Of a stretch of DNA of 22,317 nucleotides, positions 5,647-14,116 are shown one piece after another (the first letter of the stretch is position 1; every line of letters begins with the position of its first letter). The DNA comes from JBQTHI01 sp052390035 (GTDB lineage Bacteria; Actinomycetota; Acidimicrobiia; Spongiisociales; ZC4RG35), in contig JBQTHI010000112.1 of the NCBI GenBank assembly GCA_052390035.1, positions 1-22,317 of the forward strand, written 5' to 3'. A model generated the notes under the pieces. That model was not told where the DNA came from. It ran no database searches and saw nothing but the letters and a program-made list of their open reading frames with translations. The translations under genes were made by a program, and so were the position numbers.

Positions 5647-7075
5647 CACGATGGCCCACTTGGCTGAACTGTTGGACGGCGAGTTGGCGGGCGATCCCTC
5701 GGTGCGGGTGGTCGATGCCTCCCATGACAGCCGTCAGATCAAGCCCGGCTGGATGTTCATAGCCGTACCAGGCGGATACACAGACGGCCACGACTACATA
5801 TCCGCCGCCACTGGCAACGGAGCGGCCGCCTTATGCGTTTCCCGTCCGGTGAAAACCCCATTGCCGTCGCTGATGGTCGCCGATACGCGCCGGGCGATGC
5901 CGGCGCTGGCCGCTGCCATTCACGACCATCCTTCGGCCCGCACCCGGGTGGTGGGAGTTACCGGGACCAACGGCAAAACCACCGTCACGTTCATGCTCGA
6001 GTCGATCATCAGAGCGACCGGCGCCCAAGGCGGCCTGATCGGAACCGTTGTCAGCCGAGCCGGCGACCATGTCTTCGAAAACCCGCGCACCACCCCCGAA
6101 GCCACTGACTTCCAACGACTGCTGGCGCTGATGGTCGCCTCCGGGGCCGAGGTGATCGCCTGTGAGGTATCCAGCCACGCCCTCGCCCTTGGCCGAGTCG
6201 AGGAGACCCGCTTCGAAGTGGGAGCGTTCACCAATCTGACCCAGGATCATCTCGACTTCCACCCGAGCATGGAGGCCTACTTCGAGGCGAAGGCCCACCT
6301 GCTGGAAATGGCGGAGAAGCAGACGGTTTGGATCAGCGACCCGTATGGCGCCCGCCTTGCTCGGCGTTATCGCGAATCACTCACCGTGGGTTGGGACGGA
6401 GAGGTCACGGCGAGCAACACCATCCTTGATCGTGACGGGACCCGGTTCGTCCTCGAACTCCCCGATGGTCCGGTCCCGACCAGAATCCGCCTGGCGGGCC
6501 GTTTCAATCTCTCCAACGCCCTCATGGCGGCAGCTTGTGCGCACCTAGTCGGCTTCAGTGGCACCCAGATCGCAGCCGGGCTCGAGGCCCTTCGCACGGT
6601 ACCGGGGCGATTCGAACGAGTGGCGACCAAGCGGGGACCGACGGTGGTCGTCGACTATGCCCACACCCCCGATGGCATCGCAACCGTGATCGACGCCGCC
6701 CGCCACCTAACGGAGGCTCGGGTAATTGCGGTGATCGGCGCCGGCGGCGATCGCGACCGGGGCAAGCGTCCCGAAATGGGGCGTGCGGCCACGGGCGCCG
6801 ATCTGGTGATAGTGACCTCGGACAACCCGCGAAGTGAAGATCCCGATGCCATCATCGACCAGGTGGTCGCCGGGATGGGAGGCGCGCGGGTGATCCGAAT
6901 CACCGACCGCCGGACGGCGATCGCTCAGGCGCTCACCGTCGCCGAAACTGCCGACATCGTGCTGATCCTGGGCAAAGGCCATGAGACAGGTCAAGAGATC
7001 GGCGGCGTGGTCCACCCGTTCAGCGATCGACAGGTGGTAACCGAGGAACTGGCTCGCCTCGAGGGCCGGGCATGA
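5630..7075 (+). CDS. murE: UDP-N-acetylmuramoyl-L-alanyl-D-glutamate ligase MurE, meso-diaminopimelate type
   Basis: A cytoplasmic ATP-dependent ligase of 481 residues that adds the third amino acid to the muropeptide. The P-loop is G112-TNGKT-117. NPRTTPEATDFQRLL and CEVSSHAL are typical Mur ligase blocks. The substrate-selecting motif is D398-N-P-R401, which in this family marks meso-diaminopimelate rather than lysine. The start at 5630 overlaps ftsI and has AGGAG 9 nt upstream; ATG 5651 (MAHLAELL) is an alternative without such a site. The stop overlaps mraY (ATGA). MurF, usually the next gene, is absent here. Confidence 0.94.
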   Translation: MPPPGSTMAHLAELLDGELAGDPSVRVVDASHDSRQIKPGWMFIAVPGGYTDGHDYISAATGNGAAALCVSRPVKTPLPSLMVADTRRAMPALAAAIHDHPSARTRVVGVTGTNGKTTVTFMLESIIRATGAQGGLIGTVVSRAGDHVFENPRTTPEATDFQRLLALMVASGAEVIACEVSSHALALGRVEETRFEVGAFTNLTQDHLDFHPSMEAYFEAKAHLLEMAEKQTVWISDPYGARLARRYRESLTVGWDGEVTASNTILDRDGTRFVLELPDGPVPTRIRLAGRFNLSNALMAAACAHLVGFSGTQIAAGLEALRTVPGRFERVATKRGPTVVVDYAHTPDGIATVIDAARHLTEARVIAVIGAGGDRDRGKRPEMGRAATGADLVIVTSDNPRSEDPDAIIDQVVAGMGGARVIRITDRRTAIAQALTVAETADIVLILGKGHETGQEIGGVVHPFSDRQVVTEELARLEGRA

Positions 7076-8136
7076 TCAGGCTGCTGATCGCTGCCGCCAC
7101 CGGTGTGACCGTCTCCATATTCGGCACCCCGATCGCCATCGACATTCTGCGCAGACGTGCCATCGGTCAGTTCATCCAGGAGGAGATCACCGGCCACGTC
7201 CACAAACAGGGCACCCCCACCATGGGAGGGGTAGTCATCATCATCGCCACCCTGACCGGCTACCTCTTTGCCCACCTGCGGGTGTGGACTCCCCAAGAGG
7301 GCTTCAGCCTCGAGGTTCACCCGTTCACGTCCGGCGGGTTGATGGCTGTGTTGGCGCTGGTGGGGATGGGCCTGGTCGGCTTCCTCGACGATTTCACCAA
7401 ATTCGTCCGCAAACACAGCCATGGTCTCAACAAAAGGGCCAAGTTCTCCCTGCAGTTGGCGATTGCCATAGGCTTCGCCCTCGCCGCCCTCACCGAAGGT
7501 CCAAACGTGGGGATCAGCACCGAGATCTCGTTCGTGCGTCCGCTCGGACTCGACCTCGGGGTGCTGTTCGTGGGCTGGGTCCTGTTGATGTTGACCGGGG
7601 CCGCCAACGGCGTAAATTTGGCGGACGGGATGGACGGTCTGGCCGGGGGCAGCGCCGCTCTGGTGGCGGGGGCCTACACCGTCATCACCTTCTGGCAGTT
7701 CCGGAATCCGACGGTCTACCAGTCTCTCGACCCTCTCGAACTGGCGGTGGTAGCCGCCGCCATGTTCGGGGCGCTGCTCGGGTTCCTGTGGTGGAACGCG
7801 CCCCCTGCCCAGATTTTCATGGGCGATGTCGGATCCCAGGCCATCGGAGGGTTGCTGGCCGCCCTCGCCTTACTCAGCAACACCCATCTGCTGCTGGTGG
7901 TGCTGGGAGCGATATACGTGGCCGAAACGCTCTCGGTCATCATCCAGGTGGCGAGCTTTCAGACCACCGGGAAACGGGTCTTCCGCATGGCGCCTATCCA
8001 CTTCCACTTCGACATCGGCGGATGGCCGGAGACGACCACCGTCATCCGGTTCTGGATATTGACCGGCGTGGGGGTGGCGCTCGGCCTGGGACTCTTCTAC
8101 GCCGACTTCGTCGCGGTGGAAGACCTCCTCGGATGA
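7072..8136 (+). CDS. mraY: Phospho-N-acetylmuramoyl-pentapeptide-transferase MraY
   Basis: An integral membrane enzyme of 354 residues that moves phospho-MurNAc-pentapeptide to undecaprenyl phosphate, giving lipid I. Family blocks are seen in order: HVHKQGTPTMGGVVII (42-57), the aspartate pair D106-D107 in GFLDDFTKF, then NLADGMDGLAGGSA, FMGDVGSQAIGG, and the histidine-rich RMAPIHFHFDIGGWPE near the C-terminus. About ten hydrophobic helices are apparent. It starts at ATGA on the murE stop and ends with ATGA at the murD start. All usual catalytic motifs are intact. Confidence 0.95.
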   Translation: MIRLLIAAATGVTVSIFGTPIAIDILRRRAIGQFIQEEITGHVHKQGTPTMGGVVIIIATLTGYLFAHLRVWTPQEGFSLEVHPFTSGGLMAVLALVGMGLVGFLDDFTKFVRKHSHGLNKRAKFSLQLAIAIGFALAALTEGPNVGISTEISFVRPLGLDLGVLFVGWVLLMLTGAANGVNLADGMDGLAGGSAALVAGAYTVITFWQFRNPTVYQSLDPLELAVVAAAMFGALLGFLWWNAPPAQIFMGDVGSQAIGGLLAALALLSNTHLLLVVLGAIYVAETLSVIIQVASFQTTGKRVFRMAPIHFHFDIGGWPETTTVIRFWILTGVGVALGLGLFYADFVAVEDLLG

Positions 8137-9479
8137 CCGGGGTACCAACCACGGGCACGCGGACCCGGATGCTGGTGTTAGGCGCGGCCGTCTCCGGGAC
8201 GGCCGCCGCCCGGCTGGGGAAACAACTCGGCTACTCGGTGACTGTTTACGACCAGCGGCCCGCCACCGGGACGGCTTTGATGGGAGAGGGGATCGGAGTA
8301 GTCAACGGTGCCTGGGATCCCGACCTGCTCGCCGGGGTCGGCTTGGTAGTCGCCAGCCCCGGCATCCCGATCCGGGCGTCGGCGATAACCGATGCACGCG
8401 AGGCCGGCCTTCCGATCTGGAGTGAAATCGAGTTCGCCTGGCGACAGTTGTCGGTGCCGGTGCTGGCAGTCACCGGCACCAACGGCAAGACCACCGTCAC
8501 CGAAGCGGCCACAGCCATGTTGGTCGCCTCCGGTATCGGGGCGGCGGCAGTCGGCAACATCGGCACCCCCCTCTCGGCAGTGGTAGGTGACCAATACGAG
8601 CTGCTGGTGGTCGAGGTGTCGAGCTTCCAGCTGGAACTCACCGAAGCTTTCCATCCACCGACGGCAGCGCTCCTCAACATCTCCCCCGACCATCTCGATT
8701 GGCATACCAGCTACGCCGCCTATGTGGCCGCCAAGTCAAAAATTTTTGCCAACCAGACCTCGGCCGACCTGCTGGTCTACGACGTCGACGACCCAGGGGT
8801 TGGGGCAGTGGTGGGCTCGGCCCCCGGACGCCGTCATCCGGTCTCGGGACGGTTCCAGCCCGCCGGCGGGAGCGGTCCCAGCGGAGAGGTGCTGGCCTTG
8901 CCTGGACTGATTGTTCGTCTCGACGGCCTGACCTCCCGGGACCCGGCGTTGATATCTGATCTAGCTGCGGCGGCGGTGGCTGCCCTCGATCGGGGAGCCC
9001 GGCCCGATGCGGTAGAAGCAGTGTGCCGCCGTTACCGGCCGGGCTCCCATCGCCGCCAAACGGTGGCGACCGTGGCCGGAGTGACCTATGTCAACGATTC
9101 CAAAGCCACCAATCCCCACGCTGCTCTTGCCAGCATCGCCTCTTTCAGAACCGTTGTGCTGATCGCCGGTGGGCTGGCCAAGGGGCTGGACATCACCCCG
9201 CTGGCGGCCTCCCCCAATGTTCGTTTTCTGGTGGCGATCGGCGAAGCCGGACCGGCGCTCGTGGCGCATTCGCCAGCAGGGCAAGCAGAACTGGTGAGCT
9301 CGATGAGCGAAGCGGTGGCGGTGGCCAGTCGGATGGCCGAGCCGGGCGACACGGTCTTGCTGGCCCCGGGCTGTGCCAGCTTCGATATGTTCTCCGATTA
9401 CAGCGCCCGGGGAGATTCATTTGCCGCGGCGGTCACCGAGATCGCCGTTCAAGCCAATCGGAAGGGGGGGGCCGCCTGA
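8133..9479 (+). CDS. murD: UDP-N-acetylmuramoyl-L-alanine--D-glutamate ligase MurD
   Basis: A cytoplasmic Mur ligase of 448 residues that adds D-glutamate. An N-terminal Rossmann-like segment (MLVLGAAVSGTAAARLGKQLG, 13-33) binds the UDP-sugar substrate. The P-loop is G115-TNGKT-120, and LLNISPDHLDWH and YVNDSKATNPHA are family hallmarks. The open frame continues far upstream through mraY, but that extension is a shadow; ATG 8133 overlaps the mraY stop (ATGA) and gives the expected N-terminus. The last codons run through eight Gs (9464-9471) before TGA, and ftsW lies in the frame reached by a one-base backward shift at that run (see findings). Confidence 0.94.
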   Translation: MTGVPTTGTRTRMLVLGAAVSGTAAARLGKQLGYSVTVYDQRPATGTALMGEGIGVVNGAWDPDLLAGVGLVVASPGIPIRASAITDAREAGLPIWSEIEFAWRQLSVPVLAVTGTNGKTTVTEAATAMLVASGIGAAAVGNIGTPLSAVVGDQYELLVVEVSSFQLELTEAFHPPTAALLNISPDHLDWHTSYAAYVAAKSKIFANQTSADLLVYDVDDPGVGAVVGSAPGRRHPVSGRFQPAGGSGPSGEVLALPGLIVRLDGLTSRDPALISDLAAAAVAALDRGARPDAVEAVCRRYRPGSHRRQTVATVAGVTYVNDSKATNPHAALASIASFRTVVLIAGGLAKGLDITPLAASPNVRFLVAIGEAGPALVAHSPAGQAELVSSMSEAVAVASRMAEPGDTVLLAPGCASFDMFSDYSARGDSFAAAVTEIAVQANRKGGAA

Positions 9480-10642
9480 TCGGAACTGTCACGTCGATCG
9501 CCCGCGCCCGAGCTACCGCCCGAAACCGGAGCGAAACCAACCGGGTCAACACCCGCATTGCCACAATCCTCCTGGCTGCCGTCGTCGTGCTGCTCGTCAT
9601 CGGTCTCGGGGAGACGATGTCTGCCTCATCCATACGGGGTTTGTCGGACGCCGAGGATCGCTTTTTTTATTTCAAACGCCAACTGGTAGGCCTGGGACTG
9701 GGGATCGTCGGGCTGGTGGCGGCAGGTCGGATCTCGTACCGGCGTCTGCGCCATCTTGCCGTTCCTTGCTACTTCGGGACGGTCGCACTGTTGGTCATGG
9801 TGTTGTTCTCGGGTCTCTCCCGCAACGGCTCGCGCCGATGGATCGACTTCGGCTTCGTCACATTTCAGCCCTCGGAGTTGTCGAAGCTGGCGGTGGTATT
9901 GACCCTCGCCCTGATCCTCGAGAAAAAAGGAAACCTGCTTCGCCGCCCTGGGCATTTCGTGGGGCCGGTGGCGCTCACGGTCGGCCTGACCGGGGGGCTG
10001 ATCATGCTTCAACCCGACCTTGGCACCACGCTGGTGGTCGGAGCGGCCGGTATGGCGGTCGTCCTGGTTTCGCGGGCGCCCTTTCGTTATGTCGTCACCC
10101 TGGCGGCGCTGGGAGCCCTGGCCGGTCTGTTGCTGGCGCTGACCGAGGGTTACCGGGCCGATCGGATCACCAGCTACCTCAACCCGTGGGCTGACCCCGC
10201 CGGGACCGGATATCAGGTCATCCAGGGCTACTACGCCCTGGGGACCGGCGGACTGTTCGGGGTGGGGCTCGGGGCCAGCCGGGCGAGGTGGGAGTACCTA
10301 CCCAACGCCCACACTGACTTCATCTTCGCGATCATCGGCGAGGAGACCGGGCTGATCGGAGCCACAATGGTGCTGGCCCTGTGTCTCGTGATCGCCCTGG
10401 CCGGATGGTCGATCGCCGCCCGTGCTCCTGACCGTTACGGAAGAATGGTGGCTGCGGGGCTGACCGGGTGGCTGTCTTTCCAGGCGTTGACCAACGTGGG
10501 CGGGGTCCTCGGTCTCATCCCCATCACGGGGATTGTCCTGCCATTTGTCAGCTACGGCGCCACCGCACTCATCGTCTGCCTCACGGCGGTCGGCATACTT
10601 ATCAGCATCGCCCGCCAGGGCGTCGCCGGGTCGGAGCCCTGA
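9476..10642 (+). CDS. ftsW: Peptidoglycan glycosyltransferase FtsW (SEDS family)
   Basis: A polytopic septal glycosyltransferase of the shape, elongation, division and sporulation (SEDS) family that polymerises lipid II with FtsI. Motifs include FFYFKRQLVGLGLG, DLGTTLVVGAAG, the loop YYALGTGGLFGVGLG...PNAHTDFIFAIIGEE and the C-terminal LPFVSYGATALIVCL. The start is unusual. The first membrane helix begins about 27 codons after 9476, and between the G8 run and that helix there is no in-frame ATG, GTG or TTG. CTG 9476 overlaps the murD stop as CTGA and has a GAAGG/poly-G purine run 5-10 nt upstream, so it is my best start (388 aa). The first in-frame ATG (about 9617) would cut off helix 1. A frameshifted MurD-FtsW product is an alternative. 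Identity is firm; the start is not. Confidence 0.9.
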   Translation: MIGTVTSIARARATARNRSETNRVNTRIATILLAAVVVLLVIGLGETMSASSIRGLSDAEDRFFYFKRQLVGLGLGIVGLVAAGRISYRRLRHLAVPCYFGTVALLVMVLFSGLSRNGSRRWIDFGFVTFQPSELSKLAVVLTLALILEKKGNLLRRPGHFVGPVALTVGLTGGLIMLQPDLGTTLVVGAAGMAVVLVSRAPFRYVVTLAALGALAGLLLALTEGYRADRITSYLNPWADPAGTGYQVIQGYYALGTGGLFGVGLGASRARWEYLPNAHTDFIFAIIGEETGLIGATMVLALCLVIALAGWSIAARAPDRYGRMVAAGLTGWLSFQALTNVGGVLGLIPITGIVLPFVSYGATALIVCLTAVGILISIARQGVAGSEP

Positions 10643-10695
10643 GTGCTCGGCCCTGGGTGCTTCGTACCCGTGTGCACGCAGACTCTTGGCAGTAG

Positions 10696-11781
10696 ATGAG
10701 TTTTGTGATTGCCGCCGCCGGAACCGGAGGCCACATCTACCCGGGGCTGGCGGTCGCCGAGGCGTTGGTGACGGCCGGCGTGGCGAGCTCCGAGGTGCTG
10801 TTCGTCGGCGGCAACCGGCTCGAATCCGAGGTCTATCCGGCCGCCGGATTCCCGTTTCATCCGGTCGAGTTGCGCGGGCTGGCACGCCGGCTGACCCCCG
10901 ACAACCTCGCCATCCCGGCGGTGATCTGGCGGGCGACCCGGACGATCGAACGGCTGATGGCACGCCATGGGGTGAAAGCGGTAATGGGGATGGGAGGATA
11001 TGTCACGGGTCCCGCCGGCCTCGCCGCTCGTCGCCGCCGGGTGCCGCTCCTCATCGCCGAGCAGAACGCCCGCGCCGGTCTCGCCAACCGGTTGTCCCAA
11101 CGGATGGCCACCCGAGTGTTTGGGTCGTTTCCAGTGACCGTCGGTCTGGCACGAGCGGAATGGGTTGGCAACCCGATCCGGGGCGGGTTGACCGCATTCG
11201 ACCGGCTCGCCCTTCGCGGATCGGCGCTAACTCGTTATCGCCTTCCCGCCGATCGCCCGGTGGTCGGGATGTTCGGTGGGAGCCTGGGGGCAGGAGTGCT
11301 CAACCGGGCGGCCTTCGAGCTGGCCAACTCCCACCTCGGCGGCTCCGCCCCGGCTTTTTCACTGCTCCATCTGGTGGGCCCCACCCACGTCACCGAGGTC
11401 TCGGCGATGGCGGAAGGGTCGCCGATCCCCTGGCGGGTGGTCGGCTTCGAGCGAGAGATGGAGTTGTTCTACGCCGCCTGCGATCTGGTGGTGAGCCGAG
11501 CAGGAGGAGCGGTGGCCGAGCTCACCGCCACCTATACCCCGGCGATCTTGGTGCCGGGCGGCTTTGGATCGGCGGGTCACCAACAGGCCAACGCCGCCGT
11601 GCTGGTCGAGGCGGGGGCGGCGGAGATGATCAAAGAAGGCCAACTATCGACTCTCCCGTCGGTAGTTCACCGACTGCTCGACCCGTCCTCGCTGGCCCGG
11701 ATGGCCGCCGCCTGCGCCGGCCTGGCCCAGCCCAAGGCCGCGGCGACAATCGCCGATGCTCTCGTCAAGGCTCATGGCTGA
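10696..11781 (+). CDS. murG: UDP-N-acetylglucosamine--lipid I GlcNAc transferase MurG
   Basis: A peripheral membrane GT-B glycosyltransferase of 361 residues that converts lipid I to lipid II. The N-terminal glycine loop GTGGHIYPGLAVAEAL (9-24) and VMGMGGYVTGPAG are acceptor-side motifs. FGGSLGA, VVSRAGGAVAELTA and PGGFGSAGHQQANA form the UDP-GlcNAc site. ATG 10696 directly follows an in-frame TAG, so the start cannot move upstream. No Shine-Dalgarno sequence is visible. The 53-nt gap after ftsW is one of the larger breaks in an otherwise tightly packed array and contains a short hairpin (GGGTGC/GTACCC). Confidence 0.94.
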   Translation: MSFVIAAAGTGGHIYPGLAVAEALVTAGVASSEVLFVGGNRLESEVYPAAGFPFHPVELRGLARRLTPDNLAIPAVIWRATRTIERLMARHGVKAVMGMGGYVTGPAGLAARRRRVPLLIAEQNARAGLANRLSQRMATRVFGSFPVTVGLARAEWVGNPIRGGLTAFDRLALRGSALTRYRLPADRPVVGMFGGSLGAGVLNRAAFELANSHLGGSAPAFSLLHLVGPTHVTEVSAMAEGSPIPWRVVGFEREMELFYAACDLVVSRAGGAVAELTATYTPAILVPGGFGSAGHQQANAAVLVEAGAAEMIKEGQLSTLPSVVHRLLDPSSLARMAAACAGLAQPKAAATIADALVKAHG

Positions 11782-13174
11782 CTTGTCACATTTGGCACCC
11801 CTCGACCTCGGCGGCGCTCGGCGTATCCATCTTGTGGGTGTGGCCGGAGCGGGCATGAGCGCCCTAGCCAAGCTCCTCAGCCAATCCGGGCTGGAGGTGA
11901 GCGGCTCGGACCTTCGCGATGGGATCGACCTTCGCAGCCTGGCCGACTTGGGGATCACTACGTGGGCCGGACACCGACCCGACCTATTAGCCGGGGTCGA
12001 CCTGGTTGTCGCCTCATCGGCGGTGCCCGAAGACGACCCCGAGTTAGTCGCCGCTGCCGATCTCGACGTCCCGGTGTGGCGTCGTCCGGACCTGCTTAAT
12101 GCCATCAGCCGGGCGATACCCACCCTTGGCGCCACCGGTACCCATGGCAAGACGACCACCACCGCGTTCCTCGCCCTGGGGGCGAGGGCGGCGGGACTGG
12201 ATCCGTCCTTTGTGATCGGCGGCGAACTGGTTGACCTGGCGACCAACGCCCATCGCGGTAGCTCACCGCTGCTCGTCCTCGAGGTCGACGAGGCTTTCGG
12301 GACGTTCGAACACTTGACGCTTGCCGGATTGGTGGTGACCAACATCGAAGCGGAGCATCTCGACTACTTCGGAACGGTGGAAGCGATGGAGTCGAGCTTC
12401 CTCCGGGTGGCCTCCTCGGTGCGCGGCCCGGTGGTGTGTTGCGTCGACGACCCGGGGGCGGCGCGAATACGAACGGCCATCGGTGCGATCGGTTACGGGT
12501 TTTCCACCGAGTCGGACTGGCGAATCGCCGGACTGGTGGAAGGAGAAGGTTCGGTCGAGTTGAAGCTGGTCGGAAAGGGGCGGGAGATCGCGGTGCACGT
12601 GCCCCGTCGGGGCAGGCATGTGGCTGCCAACGCGGCTGGCGCCATTTCCCTTCTCGCCGAACTCGGACTCGACCCAGCCCTCGCCGCCGCAGCCATCGCC
12701 AACTTCCGCGGGGTCAAACGTCGTTTCGAGCATCGGGGGACAGTCGCAGGGGTGACCTTCATCGACGACTACGCCCACCATCCCACCGAGGTGGCGGCGA
12801 CCATCGCCGAGGCCCGACACCGCCCGGGGCGGCTGTGGGCGGTTTTCCAGCCCCACCTCTACTCGCGGACCGAGCGGCTTCACCGTCAGTTCGGCCAGGC
12901 GCTGGCGGCCGCCGACCGGGTCGTGGTCACCGACGTATACGCCGCCCGAGAGGCTCCAATTCCGGGGGTCAGCGGCGAACTGGTGGCGGCGGCCGCCCAA
13001 AGGCTGGGAGCCGAGGTGAGTTATGTCGCCCATCGCAGCGAGGTGGCCGAGTTGGTGGCGGCCGAGGTGGCTCCCGGGGACACGGTGCTGAGCATGGGAG
13101 CCGGTGACATCACCCTTCTCGCCACCGAGCTTGGCGCCCTCCTCGGCCTCCGTCATCGACGACCCGAGCGATGA
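11774..13174 (+). CDS. murC: UDP-N-acetylmuramate--L-alanine ligase MurC
   Basis: The first Mur ligase of the pathway, 466 residues from ATG 11774. The Rossmann loop HLVGVAGAGMSALAKLL is at 19-35, the P-loop G122-THGKT-127, then VLEVDEAFGTF, VTNIEAEHLDYFGT and FIDDYAHHPTEVAATI, all specific to MurC. ATG 11774 has AAGG 3 nt upstream and overlaps the murG stop by 8 nt; ATG 11756 would add six residues and cannot be excluded. The stop overlaps murB (ATGA). There is no fusion to MurB or Ddl as seen in some other bacteria. Confidence 0.95.
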   Translation: MADLSHLAPLDLGGARRIHLVGVAGAGMSALAKLLSQSGLEVSGSDLRDGIDLRSLADLGITTWAGHRPDLLAGVDLVVASSAVPEDDPELVAAADLDVPVWRRPDLLNAISRAIPTLGATGTHGKTTTTAFLALGARAAGLDPSFVIGGELVDLATNAHRGSSPLLVLEVDEAFGTFEHLTLAGLVVTNIEAEHLDYFGTVEAMESSFLRVASSVRGPVVCCVDDPGAARIRTAIGAIGYGFSTESDWRIAGLVEGEGSVELKLVGKGREIAVHVPRRGRHVAANAAGAISLLAELGLDPALAAAAIANFRGVKRRFEHRGTVAGVTFIDDYAHHPTEVAATIAEARHRPGRLWAVFQPHLYSRTERLHRQFGQALAAADRVVVTDVYAAREAPIPGVSGELVAAAAQRLGAEVSYVAHRSEVAELVAAEVAPGDTVLSMGAGDITLLATELGALLGLRHRRPER

Positions 13175-14076
13175 CCTCCTGGGATCGGATGGTGGCGGCC
13201 GGCAGGGCACAATCCAACGCTGACCTGGCGAGGCTGACCACCTACAAGCTGGGCGGGGCCGCCGCCTATCTGGTCGAAATGGACTCGGTGGGAATTCTGG
13301 AGGAAGTGGCCGCCAACCAGGCACAAGACCCGAGGCAGGTGTTGGTCATGGGCAGGGGAAGCAACCTGGTCGTCGCCGACTCGGGCTACGACGGTGTGGT
13401 TATTCATGTTGGATCCCAATGGTCGCAGACCGAGGTGGCCGAAGACGTAACCGCACAAGCCGGAGCCGGGCTTCCGACCTTGGCACGGGCCGCCAGCAAG
13501 GCAGGCCGTATGGGATTGGAGTTCATGGTCGGAATCCCCGGGACCGTAGGTGGGGGAGTCCGTCAAAACGCCGGTTGCTTTGGCTCGGACATGGAAAGGG
13601 TCCTGGTCGATGCCGACATATTCAATGTCGGCAACGGCGATCTGTCGAAGCGATCGGCCTCAGAACTGCGGCTCGGGTATCGGCATTCGAATGTGGCGCC
13701 CACCGAGGTCGTGGTAGGAGCCCGCTTTCGCACAGAAAGCGGGCAGCCCGCTCGGGGGGAAGAGAAGATCAGAGAGATCACCAAATGGCGACGGATCCAT
13801 CAACCCGGCGGCACGCTGAACGCCGGATCGGTTTTCAAGAACCCGCCGGGGGACGCTGCCGGGCGAATCATCGATTCATTGGGCCTGAAGGGGATGAGGG
13901 TGGGCGGTGCCGTGGTGTCAGAGAAACATGCCAATTTCTTCGTGGCAATGCCGGGAACACGTTCACTCGACATTTACCTTCTCGTCAGAAAAGTGGCCGG
14001 GGCGGTATTGGACGCCACCGGGATTGTGCTCGAGCCGGAGATCCAGTTCGCCGGCCGTTTCGAAGAGGAGGCGTGA
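13171..14076 (+). CDS. murB: UDP-N-acetylenolpyruvoylglucosamine reductase MurB
   Basis: A flavoenzyme (FAD, NADPH) of 301 residues that makes UDP-MurNAc. The FAD-binding domain shows TTYKLGGAAAYLVE (23-36), VMGRGSNLVVADSGYDGVV (59-77) and MVGIPGTVGGGVRQNAGCFG (119-138). The C-terminal block NAGSVFKNP has S220 at the place of the general acid, followed by GMRVGGAVVSEKHANFFV. It starts at ATGA on the murC stop. Placement between murC and ftsQ is a known dcw arrangement in Gram-positive bacteria. A clear AGGAGG lies just before its stop and probably serves ftsQ. Confidence 0.94.
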   Translation: MTSWDRMVAAGRAQSNADLARLTTYKLGGAAAYLVEMDSVGILEEVAANQAQDPRQVLVMGRGSNLVVADSGYDGVVIHVGSQWSQTEVAEDVTAQAGAGLPTLARAASKAGRMGLEFMVGIPGTVGGGVRQNAGCFGSDMERVLVDADIFNVGNGDLSKRSASELRLGYRHSNVAPTEVVVGARFRTESGQPARGEEKIREITKWRRIHQPGGTLNAGSVFKNPPGDAAGRIIDSLGLKGMRVGGAVVSEKHANFFVAMPGTRSLDIYLLVRKVAGAVLDATGIVLEPEIQFAGRFEEEA

Positions 14077-14080
14077 ACAG

Positions 14081-14116
14081 CAAACATGAGGTCACCGCCA
14101 AACACGAGGTCACCGG
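14081..14116 (+). repeat. 18-bp tandem duplication over the ftsQ start codon
   Basis: 14081-14098 and 14099-14116 match at 16 of 18 positions (CAAACATGAGGTCACCGC, then CAAACACGAGGTCACCGG). The ftsQ ATG lies in the first copy and the second has ACG at that place. The duplication is in frame and gives RSPPNT-RSPVE at the N-terminus. Confidence 0.85.

Noticed and set aside
7284..8132. A long open frame that would join part of the mraY region to murD (731 aa)
   Set aside because: The first 283 codons are the out-of-frame shadow of mraY. Murein ligase sequence begins only at ATG 8133, which overlaps the mraY stop.
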